Shown here one piece after another: positions 57,491 through 64,000 of a DNA stretch of 64,000 bases (its first letter is position 1; the number at the start of each line of letters is the position of its first letter). Under the pieces are notes generated by a model. The model searched no databases, was not told where the DNA came from, and worked only from the letters and a program-made list of their open reading frames with translations. The stretch lies in the NCBI RefSeq assembly GCF_900113085.1, contig NZ_FOOC01000010.1:1-64000 (forward strand), given 5' to 3'. The translations under genes and the position numbers were made by a program. The stretch is from Fontimonas thermophila. GTDB taxonomy: Bacteria; Pseudomonadota; Gammaproteobacteria; Nevskiales; Nevskiaceae.

Positions 57491-58270
57491 ATGTCCGAGA
57501 GCCTGTTTCGAGCTGCGATGCTCAAGCGCAGCGGATGGGCCGTCGCGGGTCTTCTGGCGTCGTCGATCGCCATCGCGCAATCGACGGCGACCCTGACCCG
57601 GGCCGTCAACGAGCAGGTGGGCGCCGAGCAGGCTGCCCAGCAGACCCAGAGTCGCGTCGAGCAGCTCGATGACGAAACGCGCCAGGCCGTCGCCGAGTAC
57701 CGTGCAACGATCCAGGAAACCGAGAGTCTGCGACGCTACAACCAGCAGCTCGAGCAAACGATCAAGTCGCAGCTCGAAGAAATGCAAACAATGCAGCGGC
57801 AGATCGGCGAGATTGAGACGACGGCGCGTGAGATCGTGCCGTTCCTCCAGAAAATGCTGGCGACGCTCGAGGAGTTCGTGAAGCTCGACATGCCGTTCCT
57901 GCCGGAGGAGCGCGCCAAGCGAATCCAGGATCTCAAGGACATGATGGCGCGCGCGGACGTGGCTATCGCCGAGAAATTCCGCCGTATCGTCGAGGCGTAT
58001 CAGGTCGAGATGGAGTATGGCCGCACGCTCGAAACCTACCAGGGTAAGGTCGGTGATCGCACCGTGGACATGTTGCGCGTCGGCCGAGTGGCACTGATGT
58101 ACCAGACCCTCGACGGCGCCGAGACCGGTTACTGGGATGTCGACAAGCAGGACTGGGTCGAGGACAACGACTATCGTGACGCGGTTGCAGCTGGATTGAA
58201 GATCGCCCGCAAGCAGGCCGCGCCGGATCTGCTCGTCGTTCCCGTCAGAGCGCCCAAGGAGGCGAAGTAA
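57491..58270 (+). CDS. DUF3450 periplasmic coiled-coil protein (TonB2 operon)
   Basis: This 259-residue secreted protein has signal MLKRSGWAVAGLLASSIAIA and a long coiled-coil (about 40-115, VEQLDDETRQAVAEYRATIQ and following). MPFLPEERAKRIQDLKDMM and GYWDVDKQDWVEDNDYRDAV are typical of DUF3450. It heads the six-gene operon and probably interacts with the TtpC-like protein. TAAGGAA at 57476-57482 precedes the ATG. Molecular function is not established. Confidence 0.87.
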   Translation: MSESLFRAAMLKRSGWAVAGLLASSIAIAQSTATLTRAVNEQVGAEQAAQQTQSRVEQLDDETRQAVAEYRATIQETESLRRYNQQLEQTIKSQLEEMQTMQRQIGEIETTAREIVPFLQKMLATLEEFVKLDMPFLPEERAKRIQDLKDMMARADVAIAEKFRRIVEAYQVEMEYGRTLETYQGKVGDRTVDMLRVGRVALMYQTLDGAETGYWDVDKQDWVEDNDYRDAVAAGLKIARKQAAPDLLVVPVRAPKEAK

Positions 58271-58271
58271 C

Positions 58272-59642
58272 ATGCAGCGCAATACCCTCCAAAGCCTCGT
58301 GCGGCCAATCGTGATCGCGCTGGCGGTGATGGTGCCGGCGGCGGCGATGGCGGCGGCGTCCCTCGACGAACTGCTCGAGCAGACCCGCACCGCGCGGGCA
58401 CGCGAAGCCCAGCAGAACCAGGCCCGCATCCAGCAGTTCCAGCAGGAGCGCAACCGCCGCGCGGAGATGCTGGCCCAGGCCCGGGCCGAGCTCGCGCAGC
58501 AGAATGCGCGAGCCAACGCATTGTCGGCTCAGTTCGATGCCAACGAGAAGAAACTCACCGAGCTGCAGGCCGCGCTCGATGCCAAGCTGGGTAACCTGGG
58601 CGAAATGTTCGGCGTGGTGCGCCAGGTTGCCGGTGATTTTGCGTCGGTGGCGTACAACTCGATGATCTCGGCGCAGTACCCGGATCGCGAAGCCTTCGCG
58701 CGCAAGCTGTCTGAGTCGAAGTCGCTGGCCTCGATCGAGGATCTCGAGCGGTTCTGGTTCGAGATGCAGCGCGAAATGACCGAGACGGGGCGTGTGGTCA
58801 AGTTCAATGCCAAGGTGGTCAGCCCCGACGGCAAGGAGGAAGTCAAGCCCGTCGTGCGCATTGGTGGGTTCACCGCATCGAGCGAGGATGGTTTCCTGAC
58901 GTATCTGCCAGGGCAGAAAGAGTTCGCCGTGCTGTCGCGGCAGCCAGCTTCGCGCTACGTCAAGCCCAACGTCGAATTGCTCGAGGAGACCTCGGGTTAT
59001 CACACCGCGACGGTCGATCCGACGCGCGGCACGTTGCTGTCGGTACTGGTGCAGACGCCCAAGCTCAGCGAGCAGATCAAGTACGGTGGTCTGGTCGGCT
59101 ACATCATCATGGCACTGGGCGTGATCGGATTGATCATGGCGGCCGTCCGCTTTGCAGCGCTGTCGGCTATCGCCGCCAAGGTCGAGGCACAGCGCAAGGA
59201 TCCGACGAATGCCCGCGAGGACAACCCTCTGGGGCGTGTACTCGCCGTTTACTACAAGGATCCCAACACAGATCCAGATACCTTGCAGTTGCGCCTCGAT
59301 GAGGCGGTGCTCAAAGAAATCCCGGCTCTCGAGAAGTGGCTGCCGGCACTCAAGCTGATCGCAGCAGTCGGCCCCTTGATGGGACTGCTCGGCACCGTCA
59401 CCGGCATGATCCTGACCTTCCAGCAGATCACTCTGTTCGGTACCGGTGATCCCAAGATCATGGCCGATGGTATCTCGCAGGCGCTCGTGACCACGGTGCA
59501 GGGGCTCATCGTCGCGATTCCGATGGTGCTGATCCACGCCTTCCTCTCGGGGCGCAGCAAGAACATCGTGCAAATCCTCGACGAAGAAGCGGCGGGTATC
59601 ATCGCAGAGCACGCCGAGAAGCAGCATGGTCGGGCCGCTTGA
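58272..59642 (+). CDS. TtpC-like ExbB/TolQ/MotA proton-channel protein with long periplasmic region
   Basis: This 456-residue protein has signal peptide 1-28, an Ala/Gln-rich coiled coil (about 32-110) and a periplasmic middle. The C-terminal MotA/TolQ/ExbB channel domain (about 270-445) includes KLIAAVGPLMGLLGTVTGMI and VTTVQGLIVAIPMVLIHAFL. TtpC in Vibrio is an extra component of the TonB2 system. It starts 1 bp after the DUF3450 stop and overlaps exbB2 by 17 bases. Confidence 0.9.
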   Translation: MQRNTLQSLVRPIVIALAVMVPAAAMAAASLDELLEQTRTARAREAQQNQARIQQFQQERNRRAEMLAQARAELAQQNARANALSAQFDANEKKLTELQAALDAKLGNLGEMFGVVRQVAGDFASVAYNSMISAQYPDREAFARKLSESKSLASIEDLERFWFEMQREMTETGRVVKFNAKVVSPDGKEEVKPVVRIGGFTASSEDGFLTYLPGQKEFAVLSRQPASRYVKPNVELLEETSGYHTATVDPTRGTLLSVLVQTPKLSEQIKYGGLVGYIIMALGVIGLIMAAVRFAALSAIAAKVEAQRKDPTNAREDNPLGRVLAVYYKDPNTDPDTLQLRLDEAVLKEIPALEKWLPALKLIAAVGPLMGLLGTVTGMILTFQQITLFGTGDPKIMADGISQALVTTVQGLIVAIPMVLIHAFLSGRSKNIVQILDEEAAGIIAEHAEKQHGRAA

Positions 59643-60150
59643 GCTGTTTGCTGACGTCCGCGACCTGCTCGAGCTAGGCGGGCCGGTCGTCCGTATTCTG
59701 CTCGGCGCAGCCTTTCTGCTCTGGGTGCTGATCATGGAGCGCTGGCTTTATTGCCGGCGCAACCTGCCTGCCCTGGCCGCGCGGATTCAGGCGCAATGGG
59801 ACGCACGCACGGACCATTCGTCCTGGTATGCACGCCAGGTCAAGCGCAAGCTACTCTCCGAGGCGACCCGCGAGATTCGCGGCAACCTCGGGTTGATCAA
59901 GGCACTGGTGGCGCTGGCCTCATTGATCGGTCTGCTCGGCACAGTGACGGGCATGATCCAGGTCTTCGATGTCATGGCGACCTTGGGTACCGGCAACGCG
60001 CGCGCGATGGCATCCGGCGTGTCCGCGGCCACTATCTCGACGATGGCCGGCATGGTCGTGTCGATTTCTGGTCTTTATCCGATTCTGTGGCTCGAGAAGG
60101 TGCTGGCGACGGAAACCAGCCGCCTCAACGACCACATGATCACCCACTAA
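59626..60150 (+). CDS. exbB2: ExbB-like channel protein of TonB2 system
   Basis: This 174-residue inner-membrane protein has an N-terminal helix (LGGPVVRILLGAAFLLWVLI) and the two channel helices with ALASLIGLLGTVTGMIQVFD and ISTMAGMVVSISGLYPILWL. With ExbD it forms the H+-driven motor. It overlaps the TtpC-like gene by 17 bp, suggesting coupled translation and matched stoichiometry. Confidence 0.92.
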   Translation: MVGPLELFADVRDLLELGGPVVRILLGAAFLLWVLIMERWLYCRRNLPALAARIQAQWDARTDHSSWYARQVKRKLLSEATREIRGNLGLIKALVALASLIGLLGTVTGMIQVFDVMATLGTGNARAMASGVSAATISTMAGMVVSISGLYPILWLEKVLATETSRLNDHMITH

Positions 60151-60159
60151 GGTGTAACC

Positions 60160-60570
60160 ATGGCCCGTAGGAACCGAGGCGGTGACGACGATGCCCAGAT
60201 CGACCTGACGCCGATGCTGGACATGTCGTTTATTCTGCTGATCTTCTTCATCGTGACGACCTCTTTCGTCAAAGAAGCCGGCATCGACGTGAACCGGCCG
60301 AGCGCGGCGACCGCCGAGCGCAAGGAACGCGGCAATATCCTCATCGCGATCCGCCCGAATGGCGAGATCTGGATCGATAAAAAGCTCGTCGATCTGCGCG
60401 CCGTGCGCGCCACCGTCGAGCGACTGCATGCCGAAAATCCGGAAGGTTCGGTTGTTATCATCGCTGACAAGACCTCGCAGACGGGCATCCTCGTCGAAAC
60501 GATGGATCAGGTGCGGCTTGCCGGCGTCTACAACGTTTCGATCGCGGCGGATCAGAGCGGGGGCAGCTGA
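60160..60570 (+). CDS. exbD2: ExbD-like motor protein of TonB2 system
   Basis: This 136-residue protein has a short cytoplasmic start, one helix, and a periplasmic domain. The motor aspartate is Asp21 in LTPMLDMSFILLIFFIVTTS. VVIIADKTSQTG and VETMDQVRLAGVYNVSIA are conserved periplasmic regions. It overlaps the tonB2 ATG by one base (TGATG). Confidence 0.93.
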   Translation: MARRNRGGDDDAQIDLTPMLDMSFILLIFFIVTTSFVKEAGIDVNRPSAATAERKERGNILIAIRPNGEIWIDKKLVDLRAVRATVERLHAENPEGSVVIIADKTSQTGILVETMDQVRLAGVYNVSIAADQSGGS

Positions 60571-61196
60571 TGAAGCGCACCGGGCTCGCCGTCGTGCTGG
60601 CGGCGCTCATCGCGTTGGGCCTGTTCTGGATCATGCATCTGCTGATCATGGGCCGCGACACGATCGACAAAAAGGAACGGTCGAGCGCGGTGATCGATTT
60701 CGTGCGCCTCAAGCGCGATTCGCAAGTCGAGACGCGGACGCGCAGCAAGCCAGAAAAGCCGCCGCCGCCCAAGCAGCCGCCGCCACCGCAGATGAAGGTG
60801 CAGGCGCAGGCCAAGCCGGACATGTCGCCGACGCCGTTCAGCGTGCCGAAGATGAACCTGCCCACCAGCATCACCGGTGGTCCTTTCCTCGGTACCTTCA
60901 CTGCCGGCGACATCCAGGGCGACGCCGAACTGATTCCGCTGGTGCGCATCGCACCACAGTATCCGCGTCAGGCGTTGCGCGATGGTATCGAGGGTGAAGT
61001 CACGCTCGAGATCACGGTGGGGCCGGATGGCACCGTGAAGTCGGCGCGGGTCAAAAGCGCCAAGCCGCGCGGCTACTTCGAATCTGCGGCGGTCGCGGCG
61101 GCGTACAAAGGGCGGTTCCGGCCCAAGGTCGTCGATGGGCAGCCGCAGGAAACGACGGGGGTTTATACCGTCAAGTTCAAGATGAGCAACGAATGA
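60570..61196 (+). CDS. tonB2: TonB2-like energy transducer
   Basis: This 208-residue protein spans the periplasm: membrane helix (about 6-28), Pro/Lys-rich spacer (KPEKPPPPKQPPPPQMK, about 60-76), and TonB C-terminal domain (about 115-208) with IAPQYPRQALRDGIEGEVTL and FRPKVVDGQPQETTGVYTV. It contacts TonB boxes of outer-membrane receptors. The short spacer is characteristic of TonB2 rather than TonB1 proteins. Four bases overlap the TPR gene. Confidence 0.93.
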   Translation: MKRTGLAVVLAALIALGLFWIMHLLIMGRDTIDKKERSSAVIDFVRLKRDSQVETRTRSKPEKPPPPKQPPPPQMKVQAQAKPDMSPTPFSVPKMNLPTSITGGPFLGTFTAGDIQGDAELIPLVRIAPQYPRQALRDGIEGEVTLEITVGPDGTVKSARVKSAKPRGYFESAAVAAAYKGRFRPKVVDGQPQETTGVYTVKFKMSNE

Positions 61197-62530
61197 TGCT
61201 GCGCGCACTGACAATCACGGCGTCTGCGCTGCTGGTGGTCGGTCTGCTGACTGCAATCCCGGCAGGCAATGCGCAGGCGCAGGAGTCCGCTGCAGCCCAG
61301 GCTGCGCCCAAGAAAAAAGAGCGCAAGGCCAGCGGCACGCTGTCCGAGGGGACGTATCGCCAGCTCGAACGCATTCATGACCTGATCGGCAAGAACAAGA
61401 ACGCCGAGGCGCTGGAGAAGTCGCAGGCGCTGCTCGAGCGGGTTGGCAACGACTACGAGCGTGCCGTCGTGCGCCAGACGATGGCGTTCATCTACGTCTC
61501 GCAGAACAACTACAAGGCCGCGATCGCAGCCTTTGAAGAGGCGCTCAAGCTCGATGCGCTGCCACAGCAGCCTTACGAGCAAATGCTTTACAACGTCGCC
61601 CAGCTCTACTTCCAGGATGGGCAGACCGATCGCGCGATCCAGAGCATGGAGCGTTATTTCGCCGAGGCGACGACCGAGCCTCCCGCGGATGCGCACATCC
61701 TGCTCGCCAGCGCCTATGCCGACCGCAAGCGTTTTGCCGATGCCCTGCCCCAGGTCGACAAAGCCCTCGCAAAAGTCAAGGAGCCGAAAGAGTCCTGGCT
61801 GCAGCTGAAACTGGCATTGCACTACGAACTCAAGCAGTTCCCGCAATGCGCCGAGGTGTTGCTGCGGCTGGTGTCGCTGGTGCCGGCCAAGGAAGATTAC
61901 TGGAAGCAGCTGTCGAGCATTCTGTTCGAGATCCAGAAGGACAGGGAATCGCTGGCCGTGCTCGCGCTCGCCGACCGCCAGGGCTTCCTCGACACCGAGG
62001 GCGAGCTGCGTAATCTGGCCAATATCTACCTGTTGCTGAACATCCCATACAAGGCGGCGCAGATCCTCGAGCGTGGCTTGGAGCAGAAGATCCTCAAGGC
62101 CGATGAAAAGACCTTGCAGCTCCTCGGCGATGCCTGGACGATGGCGCGCGAATACGACAAGGCCGAAGCGGCGCTCAAACGCGCGGCGGCGATTTCTGAC
62201 AGTGGTGAGATTTATTACCGCCTGGGTCAGATCTATATCGAGGACGAGCGCTGGAAGGATGCCCTCGAGGTTTTGCCCAAGGCGCAGGCCAAAGGCATCA
62301 AGAAGATGGGCGATGCCGCCTATCTCGAAGGCGTGGCCGCGTTCCAGGCCGGCAATCGCAAGCGCGCGGTCGAAGCCTTGCGCAAGGCCCAGGGTTATGA
62401 CGAGAGCCGCAACAACGCGACACAGTGGCTGAATCACATCGCCCAGATCGAGGAAGCCGAAGCGCAGGCCGCCATTGCCGCAGCCGAGGCGAAAGCGGAC
62501 AAGGCCGAGGGCGGTTCGGCGAAGAACTGA
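61193..62530 (+). CDS. TPR-repeat protein of TonB2 operon
   Basis: This 445-residue secreted protein (signal MLRALTITASALLVVGLLTA, cut near AQAQ) is made of about ten tetratricopeptide-like helix pairs, such as AFIYVSQNNYKAAIAAFEEA, LASAYADRKRFADALPQVDK and YRLGQIYIEDERWKDALEVL. It ends in a charged Ala/Glu/Lys tail. It is the sixth gene of the operon, in the same place as the Vibrio VC1543-type gene. A scaffold role is likely but not shown. Confidence 0.88.
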   Translation: MMLRALTITASALLVVGLLTAIPAGNAQAQESAAAQAAPKKKERKASGTLSEGTYRQLERIHDLIGKNKNAEALEKSQALLERVGNDYERAVVRQTMAFIYVSQNNYKAAIAAFEEALKLDALPQQPYEQMLYNVAQLYFQDGQTDRAIQSMERYFAEATTEPPADAHILLASAYADRKRFADALPQVDKALAKVKEPKESWLQLKLALHYELKQFPQCAEVLLRLVSLVPAKEDYWKQLSSILFEIQKDRESLAVLALADRQGFLDTEGELRNLANIYLLLNIPYKAAQILERGLEQKILKADEKTLQLLGDAWTMAREYDKAEAALKRAAAISDSGEIYYRLGQIYIEDERWKDALEVLPKAQAKGIKKMGDAAYLEGVAAFQAGNRKRAVEALRKAQGYDESRNNATQWLNHIAQIEEAEAQAAIAAAEAKADKAEGGSAKN

Positions 62531-62614
62531 ACGCGCCTGGTGCGAAAACGGGCATCACGCGGCGCAGCCAGTGACCCCTCATAGTCGCTTTTCGACGACC
62601 GGGTAAGACACGCG

Positions 62615-63526
62615 GTGGCCGCACGCCCGGTTCAGATCGTTGCCGCGTTCGCAACGGTTTATGTGGTCTGGGGTTCGACTTACCTGGCAATCCGCATCGG
62701 GGTCGAGGACCTGCCGCCGGTGCTCTTCGCCGGCGTGCGCTTCCTGATCGCGGCGCCGCTGATGTTCGCGTATGCGTGGTGGCGCGGCGCACGCCTGCCC
62801 CGCCATCTCCGTGACTGGTGGATGATCGTGGTCACCGCGCTGATGATGCTCGTCGGTGCCAATGGCCTGGTCACCTGGAGCGAACAATGGATCGAGTCGA
62901 ATCAGGCAGCGCTGATCGTGGCGACGTCGGCGCTGTGGATGGCCTGGTTCGGGACCTGGGGCGATCGCGGCGAGCGGCTTTCGGCGTTGACCCTGACTGG
63001 ATTGCTCGTCGGGTTCGTCGGCGTGGCGGTTTTGGTCGGCACCGGGCTGCGGCTGCGGGACGCTCCCGCGGCGGCTTACGCCGCGTTGCTGTTGTCGCCG
63101 ATGCTGTGGGCGGGAGGCTCGGTGCTTGCCCGCCGCCATCCTCTGAGTGTTTCGCCGCTGATGGTTGCGGCCCTGCAGATGCTCGTCACCGGCATCGTGA
63201 TGACCGCGCTCGGGCTGGCGCTCGGCGAGGCGTCGCGGTGGACGCCGACGATGGCATCGCTCGCTGCACTGGTTTATCTCGCCGTGTTCGGGTCCTGTAT
63301 CGCCTATGGCGCGTATTACTGGCTCGTGCACCAGGTGACGCCGGCGCAGCTCGGCACCTACGCCTACGTGAATCCGGCGATCGCCGTGCTGCTCGGCTGG
63401 TGGCTGCTCGACGAACACATGCGTCCGCCCCAACTCGTCGGCACGCTGGTCATTCTCGCCGGCGTGGCGTTGGTGACCGTCGCCGCCCGGCGCGGTGCTG
63501 CACAGCCCGGTCGCGAGCGACCGTGA
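62615..63526 (+). CDS. EamA-family DMT transporter (YedA-like)
   Basis: This 303-residue inner-membrane protein has ten predicted helices in two EamA repeats. YVVWGSTYLAIRIGVEDLPP and PVLFAGVRFLIAAPLMFAYA mark the first half; SCIAYGAYYWLVHQVTPAQL and TYAYVNPAIAVLLGWWLLDE the second. Family members export amino acids or metabolites; substrate unknown. Start is GTG 62615, 84 bp after the TPR gene. A few internal ATGs exist but would cut the first helix. Confidence 0.9.
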   Translation: MAARPVQIVAAFATVYVVWGSTYLAIRIGVEDLPPVLFAGVRFLIAAPLMFAYAWWRGARLPRHLRDWWMIVVTALMMLVGANGLVTWSEQWIESNQAALIVATSALWMAWFGTWGDRGERLSALTLTGLLVGFVGVAVLVGTGLRLRDAPAAAYAALLLSPMLWAGGSVLARRHPLSVSPLMVAALQMLVTGIVMTALGLALGEASRWTPTMASLAALVYLAVFGSCIAYGAYYWLVHQVTPAQLGTYAYVNPAIAVLLGWWLLDEHMRPPQLVGTLVILAGVALVTVAARRGAAQPGRERP

Positions 63527-63592
63527 GCGCTTGCGCCAGACGCTGCGTCTTCACCGGATGACGGCATTCGCTGGTCTGGCTACCCTGCGCCC

Positions 63593-64000
63593 ATGCGCTG
63601 GAGCACGCGATTGTGGGTGTGTGGACTTTTGACCGGTGCGGTTTGGGCTGGGCAGCCCGATGTACTGCGCATCGGCAATGGCCCCGAGCCCGAGACCCTG
63701 GATCCACACCGCGCCGAGGGTGTGAGTGCCGGCAATATCCTGCGCGATCTCTACGAGGGGCTCACCGCGCTGGCGCCCGACGGCCGCCCCATCCCCGCTG
63801 CCGCGCGCGCATGGGAGGTCAGCGAAGATGGACGTGTGTACCGGTTCCGTTTGCGCGGCGATCTGCGCTGGTCCAATGGCGAGGCGCTCACCGCCGAGGA
63901 TTTCGCCGCCAGCCTGCGGCGCAGCGTGACGCCGGCGACGGGTTCAGCTTATGCCCAAATCCTCGCGCCGATCCGCAACGCCCGCGCCATCATCGATGGC
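63593..64000 (+). CDS. Peptide ABC transporter substrate-binding protein (partial, N terminus)
   Basis: The window shows 136 codons and the frame runs open past the right edge. A signal peptide (MRWSTRLWVCGLLTGAVWAG) is followed by VLRIGNGPEPETLDPHRAEG, LYEGLTALAPDGRPIPAAAR and RLRGDLRWSNGEALTAEDFA, the standard OppA/DppA (SBP_bac_5) opening. It should bind oligopeptides in the periplasm. Its permeases are not in view. Confidence 0.9.
   Translation, partial: MRWSTRLWVCGLLTGAVWAGQPDVLRIGNGPEPETLDPHRAEGVSAGNILRDLYEGLTALAPDGRPIPAAARAWEVSEDGRVYRFRLRGDLRWSNGEALTAEDFAASLRRSVTPATGSAYAQILAPIRNARAIIDG

Overview
This is a GC-rich proteobacterial chromosome segment. Gene content points to a gammaproteobacterium: fused nuoCD, a complete Na+-NQR with nqrM, NhaB, ComM/YifB, UbiK, a TonB2/TtpC-type operon and a TorF-like porin. 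A Nevskiales/Salinisphaerales-like relative is my best guess, but nothing here proves the genus. No rRNA, tRNA or CRISPR array was seen.

Layout. (1) 1-3125 is an accessory patch. An IS3-type element runs off the left edge, followed by a 5'-truncated alpha/beta hydrolase, a frameshifted GNAT acetyltransferase and a SAM methyltransferase. Two sequences with full integron attC architecture (1221-1278 and 2656-2715) bracket the last two, and a second IS3-type remnant closes the patch. No integrase is in view, so this is best read as an integron gene-cassette remnant. (2) 3126-16846 is mostly housekeeping: MATE exporter, acylphosphatase, a Tat-targeted GMC oxidoreductase pair behind a perfect 30-bp palindrome, acyl-ACP desaturase, FolE, an orphan ParB-like protein, a YgjP-type metallopeptidase, MnmG, a RimK-like ligase and NhaB. 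(3) 16982-38505 is a bioenergetic super-locus: the complete complex I operon nuoA-N (13 genes, CD fused), then nqrABCDEF-nqrM and a CBS-domain gene, all on the + strand. The H+-pumping and Na+-pumping NADH dehydrogenases are adjacent. (4) 38662-50238 holds lipid and acyl-CoA genes (PlsC-like acyltransferase plus an atypical SDR, a DECR-like reductase, AcuI-like reductase, cardiolipin synthase), Dps with an overlapping OppF-like ATPase, an M48 lipoprotein, a cold-shock protein, PdxH and NhaP2. (5) 50367-57232 contains a membrane cytochrome c, a TorF-like porin, ComM, UbiK, another cation/proton antiporter and glnK-amtB. The porin and glnK-amtB each carry a sigma-54 -24/-12 promoter with NtrC-like boxes. 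(6) 57491-62530 is a six-gene TonB2-type energy-transduction operon (DUF3450, TtpC-like, ExbB2, ExbD2, TonB2, TPR). An EamA transporter and the start of a peptide-binding protein follow.

How the parts fit: respiration can set both a proton and a sodium gradient, and three cation/proton antiporters can interconvert them. Nitrogen control links the porin to ammonium uptake. The TonB2 operon would spend the ion gradient on outer-membrane uptake.
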